From Phlegmacium glaucopus (taxonomy: Eukaryota; Basidiomycota; Agaricomycetes; Agaricales; Cortinariaceae), in NCBI GenBank assembly GCA_015039465.1, contig MU130379.1:1-64000 (forward strand): 64,000 nucleotides of DNA. The letters run 5' to 3'. The position numbers and the translations under genes are program-made. The notes under the pieces were generated by a model. It was not told where the DNA came from. It did not search any database and worked only from the letters and a program-made list of their open reading frames with translations. Below, one piece after another: positions 37,654 through 49,929 of this stretch; positions within the stretch are counted from its first letter, which is position 1, and each line of letters begins with the position of its first letter.

Positions 37654-38222
37654 CTTTTCTTTTGAGATGAATTGTATTCTATTTTTTCGTTCTAAACACT
37701 CAATCACAAGAAATGAACTTGTATTAAAAGCCACCAACATCCTAACTTCAAAACTAAGTCTTTTTTGCTCGTACTACTAAGCGACTTTTGCTAGGGAATT
37801 ATTGAATTCTTTCAATCTTGTACATACCTTGGGCGGCTACATACAAATCATGCTAAGAGACCTTCTCTTCCCACATTATTTTGAAATTTGATGTAAAGGA
37901 CTCTCCCCTTTGTAACCTCTACTATCATATGTGCTCGTAAGTAATGAGATCTGAAAGATCCTGATGAGAAATTGTGGAGGCAGGTAGTTCAAAGTTGGCA
38001 CAACTTGGCAGGCAGGTGCTCGAGATATAATTGGAAGGCAAGGCGAGTTACCTAAGCTACCTTGGACCGCCAACTCCTCCATCACATTACAAGAAATCTT
38101 CATCAAGTACTAGGACTGGTCTCCAGTCTACTTGAAACAAGCATTCCATCGTCCTTATAAAGGTTGGCTCCACACGGAGGCCTATACCTTTGCCCTTCTG
38201 CATTTGCGGCGAAGTTCAAGTC
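37654..38222. other. Spacer between F-box A and NACHT A
   Basis: Duplicated, with indels, at 43365-43722 and 49613-49929; unit A is longest here. It holds the 3' flank of the F-box gene and the NACHT promoter. No gene. Confidence 0.5.
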
Positions 38223-40914
38223 ATGGCAATGTTATCCAACCTCAAGAATTCTTCAATTATGGGAGGCACTTTTAATGCTGCGCAAAGAGATTTTCACACC
38301 CACAATAATACATACATTACAAGCGAAGGACGCAAAGGTTAGTATTATAACTCATTGATAGTACTCTAAGTATTCACGAAACTCTCTAGGCATGGACTTA
38401 CTCAGCAATTCTATATCCCCAGGCGCTTTCCACAATTCTTCTGAAAGATATGATCCTCCAAAATGTCACCCTTCCACTCGTGTCGCCATTCTCCAACACA
38501 TCATGACCTGGATAAACGATCTACAGAAAATATTCTTCTTCATGTGGCTCTACGGTCCTGCTGGCGCAGGTAAATCTGCCATTGCACAGTCTATCGCCGA
38601 ATTGTGCTACGATGCAAACATTTTGGCTGCCAGTTTCTTCTTTTCTCGCACAGCCGTGGGTCGCAATGATGAATCTCATCTCATCCTTACCCTTGTATAT
38701 CAACTCTGTTTGTCTATGCCCGCCATTCGAAAATATGTAGAAGATGCGATAGAGCGAGACCCGTTGGTCCTTTCCCGTTCACTAGCGGCGCAGATTTGCA
38801 GTTTGGTGGCTGACCCTATACGCTGCGCGTTGTCGGATGAGAAGGATGCGATGTCCCTTCGTTCAGGTCCAAAGCTTATCATCATTGATGGTCTCGATGA
38901 ATGCGGCACGGCAAAATCCCAACGCTACGTCCTATCTGTCCTCGCTACAGCCGTTCAACAGATCCCTCTACCGATATCGTTCCTGGTTGCCAGCCGTCCT
39001 GAACAGATAATCCGAGACACCTTCAATGTGGAACCCCTAGATTCAATGACGAGAAAGTTGGCGTTAGATGATTCTTATCGTCCCGATGAAGATATCATGC
39101 TGTTTTTTCAATCGAAATTTGACCAAATCAAACAGAATCATCCCCTACGCAGCCTCCTTCCTCCCGAATGGCCATCACACTCCCAACTCGTTCGCCTTGT
39201 ACAAAAATCATCCGGGCAGTTCATTTACGCCTCTACGGTCATGAAATATCTTGACTCCCTTCATCACCGACCTACTGACGGACTAGATATCATCTTCGGT
39301 CTTTCCAACCCTGGAGTCGATACGCCATTTGCCGAACTGGACACGCTCTACATTCATATATTCTCAAATGTCAAGGATCTCAATAAAGCATTGGAGATCT
39401 TAAGTTTGCTCTTGCTGAAACAGACTGACATGCCATTAACTCCCCGACTGCTTGAAAAACTTTTCTTCCTCCGTTACGGAGACGTCTATATCATATTAAG
39501 TGACTTACAATCCCTCATGGACGTGCCAGCACCTGCCATCAATAAGGATCCCTCTGAGATTCGCATCTATCATGCTTCATTAGGGGATTTTCTTTTGGAT
39601 AAATCACGATCTGCAAAGTTCTACATTGATGCAGGTAGTGCACATGCGACTTTAACAGGGTACTTCTTAAAGCATCTCTCAAAGATGGATCTCTCCAATG
39701 AAGGTCATATTTTCAACAGATAACTTATCCTCCTATCATACTCACACCTCTACTAGCTACCACTCAATGCTTTGCTCAAGCATTTACAACCCACTGCCCA
39801 CTTTCTTCTCCAACACCTGAACTGCTGGATGGCATCTATAAGTTTGATTTTTATCGCTTTCTGACTACCTTCCACTCAGAAATAATAGTTGGCCTGAATC
39901 CTGCTGATGTATTTGATTGGCTCAAAAAACATGTATGTAATTGCTTTGCATTTTTGAATATAACTGATACAAATGTTATTCAAATTAATACAGCCACAAA
40001 ACTGTTTTTCTGGAAAAAATTTGTATTCTCATCATCTTCCTTCTTTGGATGAGTATCTGATGTCCACACTTGTGTTTTCTGTGACTCAGTCAAAACTGTT
40101 AAATGAGTCAACTCTGGTGCGAGCCACACAACTGCTAGTAACTGCTATGTTACCTTTTGAATTCCCTGAATGTTATCACATTTGGGGTACCCTGAGGTTT
40201 CATTTGGATCTAGGCTCTTCTCATCCATGGCCTAGTGTCAGTGATTGCACTCGTCGCATGGTCATACATGAATATCGCCATCTCATACTAGAATTCCTGG
40301 GTGATCCTACTCGTTCTAAAGAATTCTATGTTGATGGCAATATATTTGCAACTCTTGCAACAGCATTTGCCAAAATTCTTTTTGGACTTTCTGTGTATGT
40401 TTTACCTTTATCACTTACAGCTCTCCTTCTAACTGTATTAACCACCTTGAACCCTTATCAGGTCCAGGACTCAGATTTACTCCAATACTACATTAAAGCA
40501 TGAACAAAAGAGAGATCCACTTTTGGAATGTGCTTTTTCATCCCTTCCAGATTGCCTTCTCAAGGCATCTCCATCCAAGGACCTTGCATTGTTCTTACAA
40601 AATCATAAAATTCCTTCAAGTTTGCACAAGAAGCTGTTTGATGGTCACAGTTCAGAAGCAACTGTTGCAGCAATAAAAGCTTATATCTTAGTTTGTTTAT
40701 TTGTCCTCTGTATTTATTTTGAGATTGAACCTTCTATAGAGATGCAATGTCTCTGAGATTCCAGATAAGAATTTGGTGGTGGGCCAATCAGATCAAGCAA
40801 CTGTTGCAGCAATAAAAGCTTACATCTTGGTTTGTTTATTTGTCCTCTGTATTTATTTTAATACTGAACCTTCTATAGAGATGCAATGTATCTGAGGTTC
40901 CAGATAGGATTTGA
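38223..40914 (+). CDS. NACHT-domain STAND NTPase, cassette unit A (C-terminally shortened)
   Basis: Exons 38223-38337, 38390-39703, 39757-39932, 39994-40394, 40462-40690, 40740-40829, 40879-40914; phases agree (786 residues). Exon 1 encodes a short leader with SSIMGGTFNAAQRD. Exon 2 has SPGAFHNSSERYDPPKCHPS, the lead-in typical of agaricomycete NACHT proteins, Walker A GPAGAGKS (about 94-101) and Walker B LIIIDGLDECG (about 202-211). Later exons give SPTPELLDGIYKFDFYRFL and LEFLGDPTRS. Exon 6 is an extra copy made by a 139 base tandem duplication, and the following exon reaches TGA at 40912-40914, so the coiled-coil tail found in unit C is cut off. NACHT proteins are oligomerising signal NTPases, NLR-like in fungi, linked by family to incompatibility and defence; this role is inferred. 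Confidence 0.8.
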
Positions 40915-40925
40915 TGATGGTAAGA
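40658..40925 (+). repeat. Tandem duplication of an exon-intron segment in NACHT A
   Basis: Unit of 139 bases (40658-40796) repeated from 40797. Both carry GCAACTGTTGCAGCAATAAA, the splice donor GTTTGT, a short intron ending CTTCTATAG and the start of the next exon. The first copy's new internal exon stays in frame. Confidence 0.8.
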
Positions 40926-40974
40926 TTTTCTTCTTATTTTTAAATCTAACAGAGGAGATGATGATCTCAAGAGA

Positions 40975-41539
40975 ACAGAGCTTGAGAATCAAGATTCATT
41001 GGTTGGCTACTGAGGAAGATGCAGAAAGAACTAAACAAATGGATTTGGAAGCCCAAAATATTTCCGAGGATGTACTGAAAAAACACCTTAAGATGAAGGA
41101 GGGTGTTCGCAAGAAATGTACGGAGAGAGGGGATATCTTGTGCCAGCGTGAGGGGTCAATGTGTCGAGAGGCAGACATCTTCTGCAGGGAAGGATAGGCT
41201 AAGCAGAAAGAGGTGGTGGCTAGTAGGAGAAGGGAGGAGAATGAGAGGGGAGAGAAGAAAAGAGGAGTTTGGGGGGGGGGGGAGAGGGCGAGAAAGGAGG
41301 AGGCAAGGAAGAAGGAGAAGCCCAGCACAAGCAGCTGGAGGCCAAGAAGAATAAGGAGGCCAAGAAGAAGGCAGAGAAGAAGGAAGAGGCAGAGGCAAAA
41401 AGGGAGGAAGACATTGTGGAGCGCAAACTACAAGCAGAGGAGGCGAAGCCTGAGCGCGGGCAGACGAATCTGTGAAGGAGAATTTAAGGCGAGAGGAAGC
41501 CAGACTGGAGGGCTTCCGTTGCGAACAAGAGGAGAAACG
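40975..41539 (+). pseudogene. Broken coiled-coil tail of NACHT A
   Basis: This corresponds to exon 7 of NACHT C. WLATEEDAERTKQ and LEAQNISEDVLKKHLK are still readable, but the frame is shifted at its start, stops after CREG at 41197, and the Glu/Arg/Lys-rich repeat region (41213-41539, with a G12 run near 41270) is scattered over several frames. It ends at CEQEEKR, where it runs directly into F-box sequence. Confidence 0.7.
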
Positions 41540-43364
41540 GTATCTTCTCTTTGAACACAACAGTTGCAGACACTACTACCACTCAAAGTGTTCAAGTTCA
41601 AGTTCCACTCGTTTTTTCAAATGTCAGTCGACTGTGGCGACAAGTAGCCCTTGGTACACCAATTCTCTGGTCCAGTCTCTGCATCACTGTCGAGTTGGTT
41701 GAGCAGCGCAGGCAATTGAACACCTCACATATCACATATTATCTCGCACTATCCCGGAAATATCCACTTAGTATATTGATTGACGCCCGAGATGAAAAAA
41801 TGGAATTTTGAGCCCGAGTACGTCTCCCACTTTTCAATTCAGTAACATCTAGCTTAATTTGTTTCAAATTTAGACTCATTTCTGACCATGGAGTCGAATT
41901 ATACACTCCTGCTTTCAATTCTGAACACATGAACATCGTCCTTGCGCTTCTCCTTCCTCATCTCTCGCGTTGGAAATCTCTCAGCATTCTCACAGACTGT
42001 TGGGCACCGCCCTCAATGCCATAAACCCTTTCATCACTCGTTTCGGTGCTCCCCTTCTCGAATCTTTATCCCTCAGGGCTGTAATGATCTCATAAGCTTC
42101 TCTCCTCAATTCCAACCACAACAACTACGGGATCTAGCGTTCCTTAAAATCAATGATACTCATGCAGACAGACCTAGAACACCATCCCAACATACTTCCT
42201 TCTTTCAAATATCTTTCACTTCGAGGTGTCCACGTCTATTGGGATACACTTTGTGATTCCCTCTCAACATCCGAAACTGGTTTGACCTCGCTGGCATTCT
42301 AATGATATCCGACCATCGTCCGACCAATTCCATAAACTTTTATCTTCCAACTCTGGCCTACGCAACCTTATATTGTCGGGATCTGGTCCTAGCATCCCTG
42401 AAGACGATAATACCGTTGTTCACCTCCACGATTACGTTCCTGTTCATCTCCCTCATTTACGAAATATCATTGTTGGATATTGGTCGGCAGTGGAAGGACG
42501 GATAGCTCTTGAGCTACTCGATGCTCCTAATCTGACTTTGGAAGATGCCACGTATGCTGGCGATCCCGAAGAAGTCAATGTAGGGACCCTATTATCATAT
42601 ATCGGCACGAGACAATTCGATGAGGCTCATCAGAACCACCACCGTATCACCGCGTACGAACTTCCTGAAATCCTTGGGTATCATCAACAGTCGGGTTCGG
42701 TAGCTGACAATTGGGCCTTGTGCACGTCATGCACTCATGTGAATAATGCTGCTGCTGCCGAATCACGGGCTACTTTCCCCCTACTGGAGAATGTAATTTT
42801 GAGAGGCGTCAAAAGTTGCTCGCAACCTCTTCGCGTATTCTTCGGTGCATTATCCAATCTTCAACACCTAGAATTAACAAGGATGTCAATGCAAGCCATC
42901 CATGTCCTCCTTCCATCCGGCCAATCGACCACCGCACCACCACCACCACCACCACCACCACCACCACCACCACCCAGAACGATTGTTGCGCTACCAACAC
43001 CCATTGCCTCCGTCCACAACTCGGGTCTTTATGTAGTATTAGGGGTTTCGAACAACTCGACATGCAAGATATTGATTTCATCGTAGGCGGGTTGGCTATC
43101 GAGTGTCAAAATAAAGGTGCTTGTGAGATACGAGAGGTGGATATTCATGTGGAATCATATGATGATGTCAGGATGACTTGTGTTGTTCCTCATTTCGGGT
43201 CTCCGAATATGAAAGTGAATATCATTAGTGATTGTTCTGAGGATGGGGATGGGGATTGGGATGAGCAGGGTGTAGGCGTTTATGATGTTGATCCTTTTGC
43301 GCCTGGAGGAACCTTTAATGATCCCCTCGCATTTTCAGATGATACGTTCATGACTCTTTTTTGA
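41540..43364 (+). pseudogene. F-box / LRR pseudogene, cassette unit B (5' truncated)
   Basis: Homologous to F-box A from about 35812 onward. The start codon and first F-box residues are missing because the copy is fused at about 41540 to the NACHT A tail. The frame is readable as SNVSRLWRQVALGTPILWSS, then broken by one extra base after DARDEK (near 41795), by a deletion near 42010 and by several more indels in exon 2. The longest surviving piece is 42373-43086. A CAC microsatellite at 42935-42974 replaces a short Thr/Pro stretch. No functional product is expected. Confidence 0.8.
42935..42974 (+). repeat. CAC microsatellite in F-box B
   Basis: About 13 CAC units; units A and C have only three to four at the same place, so this is an expansion in the decaying copy. 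Confidence 0.85.
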
Positions 43365-43722
43365 TCAATTTGTATATCTTTCGTTCTAAACACTCAATCA
43401 CAAGTATTAAAGCCACCAACATCTTACATCTTACTTCAAGGTGAAGTCTTTGTTGGTCCTGAAAAATCGTGCTTTTGGGCATTCCCGAGCAACATTCACG
43501 GGTTACATAACCCAACCCAAACAAACAAGTATTGAGCCAATGATTATCATCTTGGATCGCCAACCCCTCCATCTCATACAAGAAGTCTTCATGAAGTACT
43601 AGGGCTGGTCGCCAGTCTACTTGAAACAACCATTTCATCGTCCTCACAATAGTCAGCTCCACACGGAGGCCTGCCATACTTTTTAATCTGTGCTCTTCTG
43701 CATTTGTGGCGAAGTTCGAGTC
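43365..43722. other. Spacer between F-box B and NACHT B
   Basis: Counterpart of 37654-38222 and 49613-49929. No gene. Confidence 0.5.
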
Positions 43723-46558
43723 ATGGCCATGTTATCCAACCTCAAGAATTCTTCAATTATAGGAGGCACTTTTAATGCTGCGCAAAGAGATTTTCACACC
43801 CATAATAATACATACATTAGTAATAGTACAAGCGAAGGACGCAAAGGTGAGTATTATAGCTCATTGATAGTACTCTAAGTATTCACGAAACTCTCTACCA
43901 TCCATATCACTACTAGGCATGGACTTACTCAGCAGTTCTATTTCCCCAGGCGCTTTCCACAATTCTTCCGAAAGATACGATCCTCCAAAATGTCACCCTT
44001 CCACTCGTGTCGCCGTTCTCCAACACATCATGACCTGGATAAACGATCTACAAAAAATATTCTTCTTCATGTGGCTCTACGGTCCTGCTGGCGCAGGTAA
44101 ATCTGCTATCGCACAGTCGATTGCTGAATTATGCTACGATGCAAACATTCTGGCTGCCAGTTTCTTCTTTTCTCGCACAGCTGTGGGTCGCAATGATGAA
44201 TCCCATCTCATTTCTACACTTGTGTATCAACTCTGTTTGTCTATGCCCGCCATTCGAAAATATGTAGAAGATGCGATAGAGCGAGACCCGTTGGTCCTTT
44301 CCCGTTCACTAGAGGCACAGGTTCGCAGTTTGGTGGCTGACCCTATACGTCGCGCGTTGTTGGATGAGGAGGATGCGATGTCCCTTCGTTCAGGCCCAAA
44401 AGTCATCATCATTGACGGACTCGATGAATGCGGTACAGCAGAAGCCCAACGCTACGTCCTATCTGTCCTCGCTACAGCCGTTCAACAGATTCCTCTACCG
44501 ATATCGTTCCTGATTGCCAGCCGTCCTGAACAGATAATCCGAGACGCCTTCAATGTGGAACCCCTAGATTCAATGACGAGAAAGTTGGCGTTAGATGGTT
44601 CTTATTGTCCCGATGAGGATATCATGCTGTTTTTTCAATCGAAATTTGACCAAATCAAGCGGAATCATCCCCTACGCAGCCTCCTTCCTCCCGGATGGCC
44701 ATCATATTCCCAACTCATTCGCCTTGTGAAAAAATCATCCGGGCAGTTCATTTACGCCTCTACGGTCATGAAATATCTCGACTCTCCTCATCACCGACCT
44801 ACTGACGGACTAGATATCATCTTCGGTCTTTCCAATTCAGGAGTCGATACACCATTTGCCGAACTGGACACGCTCTACATTCATATATTCTCAAATGTCA
44901 AAGATATCAATAAAGCATTGGCGATCTTGAGTTTGCTCTTGCTGAAAAAGACCAGTATGCCATTAACTCCCCAACTGCTCGAAAAACTTTTCTTCCTCCG
45001 TTACGGAGACGCCTATATCATATTAAGTGACTTACACTCCATCATGGACGTACCAGCACCTGCCGCCGATACAAATTCTTCTGAGATTCGCCTCTATCAT
45101 GCTTCCTTGGGGGATTTTCTTTTGGATAAATCACGATCGGCGAATTTCTACATTGATGCAGGTAATGCGCACGCAACTTTAACAGGGTACTTCCTAAAGC
45201 ATCTTTCAAAAATGGATCTCTCTATTGAAGGTGATATTTTCAACAAATAACTTATCCTCCTATCATACTCACATCTCTACCAGCTACAACTCTCTACTTT
45301 GCTGAAGCATTTACAACTCACTGCCCACTTTCTTCTCCAACACCTGAACTGCTGGATGGGATCTATGAATTTGATTTTTATCGCTTCCTGACCACCTTCC
45401 ACTCAGTGATAATAGTTGGCCTGAAGGTTGCTGATGTATTTTATTGGCTTAAAAAACATGTATGTAATCATTGCTTCATATTTTTAAATATAACTGATCC
45501 AAATGTTATTCAAATCAATATAGTCATGCTGTTTTTCTGGAAAAAATCTGTATTCTCATCATTTTGATGAGTATCTGAAGTCTAAACTTGTGTTCTTCAT
45601 GACTCAGTCAAATGGGTCAAACCTGGTGCAAGCCACACTACTGCTGGTAACTGCTATGACACTTTCTGGATTCCTTGAATATTGTGATTACATTCAGGAT
45701 ATCCTAATGGTTCATTTGAATCTAGGCACTTCCAATGCATGGTCCAGTGCCTGTGATTATACCTTTCACATGTTCATAGATGAATATTACCCCTTTATAC
45801 TGGAATTCTTGGGTGATCCTACACGTTCTAAAGGATTCTATGTTGATGGCAATAAATTTGCAACTCTTGCAACAGTATTTGCCAAAATTCTCTTTGGACC
45901 TTCTGTGTATGTTTTACCTTTGCCTCTTTCTAACTGTATTAACCATCTTGAATCCCTATCAGGTCTAGGATTTATTACAATACTATATCAAAAAGATATC
46001 TTGAACAAAGGGAGGATCAACTTTTAGGATGTATTTTTTCATGCCTTCCAGATTGTCTTCTCAAGGCATCCCCATCAAAGGTCCTTGCATTGTTCTTACA
46101 AAATCATGAAATTCCTTCCACTTTTCAAGACAAGCTATTTGATGGTCACAGTTCAGAGGCAACTGTTGCAGCAATAAAAGCTTATATCTTAGTTTGTTTA
46201 TTTGTCCTCCTGTATTTATTTTGAGACTGAACCTTCTATAGAGATGCAATGTCTCTGAGATTCTGGATAAGAATTTGATGGTGGGCCAATCAGATCAAGT
46301 AGCTGGACTTGTAAGATTTTGCTTTTATTTTTAAATCTAACAGATTGAATTTTTGCCTTACAGAAATGTATTGCCCAGGTGGCTTCTATAGATGATCCAA
46401 AAGCCAGTCAATCTAATCCAACATTTTCAATTGTAGGTATCCAGAGCCATATTTTTCTCAATCTCATTCTCAATCTGATTATTGTTTGTCTGGTCTTTGT
46501 ACAAATACAGAAGCAATCTAGAACTGAAAGCAATTGCAGTTGCTGCCATGTGATGTAG
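43723..46558 (+). CDS. NACHT-domain STAND NTPase, cassette unit B (divergent C-terminus)
   Basis: Exons 43723-43846, 43917-45230, 45284-45459, 45524-45906, 45963-46191, 46242-46310 and a last exon 46364-46558 (829 residues as read). Leader SSIIGGTFNAAQRD; Walker A GPAGAGKS (about 97-104); Walker B VIIIDGLDECG. Exon 2 has exactly the length found in units A and C (1314 bases). After SDQVAGL the expected charged coiled coil is absent. The best acceptor (TTGCCTTACAG at 46363) leads into KCIAQVASIDDPKASQSNP and then either a hydrophobic segment (HIFLNLILNLIIVCLVFVQ) or, if GTAGGT at 46434 is a donor, a short KQSRTESNCSCCHVM end. The tail assignment is uncertain. Confidence 0.75.
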
Positions 46559-47043
46559 GAAGAAAGAGGATCCTTAGTGATGATAAGCTGGAGGTGATCA
46601 CTGAATTAATCAAGTGTTGTGTTGACAATTATTATTCAATTATATACTGTATGCAAGAGCACTCACTGTTGAACATGTATGTATTACAGCTGTTCTCATA
46701 TGACTTTTTTTGTTTTGTTTTGATAAATTGTATTCTAATTTTTCGTTCTAAGCACCAACCACAAGAAATGGAATCATAAATTGCACTTTGATATCATCAT
46801 CTATGTAAAAAAAAACTAACTGCACAATGAGCAGGCCGTACTTTGTTGTTGTTATCAGGCTCGACAAATAGTAAAAAGGTAACAGAAAAGAAGTGTAGCT
46901 GAGAAGGATGATGAAAAAAGAATGTGATGGGTTAACGTTTATGTGGAAAAAACTACTATTTATATTTTCTAAAAAAATGAACGAGGGGAACTGTGCAGGC
47001 AAAAAGAAGGTCATCAATATCTTTGGAAACTGGTGGAGAGGAA
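46559..47043. other. AT-rich filler between units B and C
   Basis: No similarity to the rest of the cassette. A frame at 46534-46779 reads KLEVITELIKCCVDNYYS and could be a further exon remnant of NACHT B. The block ends abruptly at 47044, where the duplicated transcription factor tail begins. Confidence 0.4.
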
Positions 47044-47127
47044 GGGAGCGGTGGTGGTAGTGGTGGTGTTGGTTTCCCTGGCCATCCGTTTCTCAAGATG
47101 AATCCGGGTATGGTCAACTCACCATGA
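47044..47127 (+). pseudogene. Duplicated 3' end of the Zn2Cys6 gene
   Basis: Identical or nearly so to 35524-35607: SGGGSGGVGFPGHPFLKMNP to the same TGA, and similarity continues through the 3' flank into the F-box copy. It marks the left breakpoint of cassette unit C and has no promoter or upstream coding part. Confidence 0.85.
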
Positions 47128-47280
47128 CATTGCTATTACTTATACACGGTCCGTGAGAAGTATTGATCTGAGATCTATTTTTGTGATTTGAATCCCGACG
47201 AACAATAATCTCAAAGAAAACAATAATGTAAGAATCTACTTAACCAAGCAGCAAGGCTTTCACATTTCCCTCTCACAAAT

Positions 47281-49612
47281 GTTTCCCATAAACAAATTGC
47301 CCATCGAACTGCTCTCTTGTATCTTTTCTTTGAGCACAATAGATGGAGACACTATTACCACTCAAAGTGTTCAGTTTCCACTGGTGCTTTCAAGTAGTCT
47401 CCTAAAACAGACCTAATGATAATGTGATGACAATTGATCACTACTATATAAGGTCTGTCTCAATTTGACGGCCCTTTGGTGTGTGGGTCGATTCGGCGTA
47501 CTCGGTCAAAAATCAACACATTTTGAACATCACGTGGTATGGCAAATCTAATCTAATCTTATCAGCGTCACCGTTTCATTTGCATAGTGATGAATATAGC
47601 AGAATTAAAATAGTCTACAGTATATAAAAACCACTACCAGCGACTCCCCACCGAGGGCATTTTGGCAATCAACAGTCTTGAGAAAATGAAAATACATTAT
47701 CGTTGATCAACGACACGCTCGAAATCAGCTCACGTGTTAGTACATGTGATCCTAGAATCGTAAAGCCGATCGGAATTCTGGCTCCTTTAACACCGAAGGA
47801 ACAACATTCGTCGAATTGAACAAGACTAGCTTTCAAGTGTCAATCGACTCTGGCGACAAGTAGCTCTCGGTACACCCATTCTCTGGTCCAATCTCTGCAT
47901 CACCGTCGAGTTGGTTGAGCAGCAGCGTAGGCAATTGAACACCTCCCATATCACATCTTATCTCGCACTATCCCGGAAATATCCACTCAGTATATTGATT
48001 GACGCGCGAGATGAAAATTGGAATTTTGAGCCCGAGTACGTCCTCCTCACTTTTTCAATTTTGGTAAAAAAACATCTCAGCTTAAATAATTTTTTCTTTT
48101 CAAAACAAATTTTAGACTCATTTCTGACCATGGAGTGGAAGAATTATACACCCCCGCTTTCAATTCTGAACATATGAATACCGTTCTTGCGCTTCTCCTT
48201 CCTCATCTCTCGCGTTGGAAATCTCTCAGCATTCTCACAGACTGTTGGGCACCTATGTATACCGCGCTCAATGCCATAAACCCTTTCATCACCCGTTTTG
48301 GTGCCCCTCTTCTCGAATCTTTATCCCTCATGCGCTGTAATGATCTCATTGCTTCTCTCCTCAATTCCAACCACAACAACTACGGGATCCTGCGTTTCTT
48401 AAAACCAATCCAGACCTAGAACACCATCCCAACATGCTTCCTTCTCTCAAATATCTTTCACTTCAAGGTGTCCACGTCGATTGGGACACACTTTGTGGTT
48501 CCCTCTCAACATCCGAAACTGGTTTAACCTCGCTGGAGTTGGCATGGCATTCTAATGATGTCCGACCATCGTCCGACCAATTCCATAAACTTTTATCTTC
48601 CAACTCGGGCCTACGCAACCTTATATTGTCAGGATCTGGTCCTAGCATCCCTGAAGACGATAATACCGTTATTCACCACCACCACCACCACGATTACGTT
48701 CCTGTTCATCTCCCTCATTTACGAAATATCACTGTTGGATATCGGTCGGCGGGCGAAGGACGGATGGCTCTTGAGCTACTCGATGCTCCTAATGCCAGGG
48801 AGCTCACTTTGGAAGATGCCACGTATGCTGGCGATCCCGAAGTAGTCAATGCGGGCACTCTATTATCATATATTGGCACGCGACAACTCGGTGAAGCTCA
48901 TCAGAACCACCACCGTATCACCGCGTACGAACTTTTCGAATATCAGCAGTCAGGCCCGGTAGTTGACAAGGCTCCGTGCACGCCATGCACTCATGTGAAT
49001 AATGCTGCTGTTACCGAATCACGGGCTGCTTTCCCCCTACTGGAGAATGTAACTTTGAGAGGCGTCAAAAGTTGCTCGCAACCTCTTCGCGTATTCTTCG
49101 GTTCATTATCCAATCTTCAACATCTAGAATTAACAAGGATGTCAATGCAAGCCATCCATGTCCTCCTTCCCTCCGGCCAAACCACCACCACCACCCAGAA
49201 CGCTACCAACACTCATTGCCCCTGTCCACAACTCGGTTCTTTATGTATTAGGGGTTTCGAACAACTCGACATGCAAGATATTGATTTCATCGTAGGCGGG
49301 TTAGCCATCCAACGTCAAAATAAAGGTGCTTGTGAGATACGAGAGGTGGATATTCATGTGGAGTCGTCATCATATGATGATGATGTCAAGATGACTTGTT
49401 GTATGAAAGTGAATATCATAAGTGGTTGTTCTGAGGATGGGGATGGGGATGGGGATGGGGATTGGGATGAGGATGAGCAGCAGGGTGTAGATGATGTTGT
49501 GGTTGTTGTTGATCCTTTTGCGCCTGGAGGAGCTTTTAATGATCCCCTTTTTGATGCTTGTTATTCGTCGCATTTTCATGACTCTTTTTTGACAAAAAAA
49601 AATACTTTTTGA
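47281..49612 (+). pseudogene. F-box / LRR pseudogene, cassette unit C (disrupted by an insertion)
   Basis: The start MFPINKLPIELLSCIFSL is intact but exon 1 is split after LVLS by a 434 base insertion (47395-47828). The remainder resumes with VNRLWRQVALGTPILWSN. Exon 2 has a two-base deletion near 48350 (ISFS region becomes IASLLNSN, then a stop at 48417-48419) and a further deletion before MLPSLKYLSL. From 48434 the frame is open to 49612 (392 codons). GT and AG pairs around the insertion exist but none restores the frame, so this copy is very likely dead. Confidence 0.8.
47395..47828. mobile_element. 434 bp non-autonomous insertion with a 9 bp target duplication
   Basis: Flanked on both sides by GCTTTCAAG (47386-47394 and 47829-47837); the uninterrupted site is present once in unit A. 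The ends are short inverse copies, TAGTCT and AGACTA. The inside is AT-rich, has TATATAA-like motifs and codes for nothing evident. A 9 bp duplication fits a Mutator-type element, but the short termini leave the class open. Confidence 0.75.
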
Positions 49613-49929
49613 TCAATTTGTATATCCTTCGTTCTAAACACTCAATCACAAGAAATGAACTTGTATTAAAGCCACCAACATCCGACCGAGTCTTGCAGCT
49701 TACTTCAAAAGTGAATATTCTTGCTCGTGCTAAGTAAATCGATCCTATAATCGGAAGGCAAACATACACAACCCAAACCAACCCAAGCAAACAAGTGGAT
49801 CATCATCCTGAACCGCCAACTCCTCCATCTCATACAAGAAATCCATTGTCCTTACAATAGTCAGTTCCGCGCGAAGACCTATACCTTTTAAGCTGGGCGC
49901 TCTTCTGCATTTGCGGCGAAGTTCGAGTC
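49613..49929. other. Spacer between F-box C and NACHT C
   Basis: Counterpart of the spacers in units A and B. No gene. Confidence 0.5.

Noticed and set aside
41200..41560. Several overlapping Arg/Glu/Lys-rich and Ser/Pro-rich frames on both strands
   Set aside because: Low-complexity GA-rich remnant of the coiled-coil exon; frames arise from composition.
47395..47828. The insertion in F-box C as a spliceable intron
   Set aside because: GT-AG pairs at its borders exist, but each of those tested leaves the downstream frame shifted.
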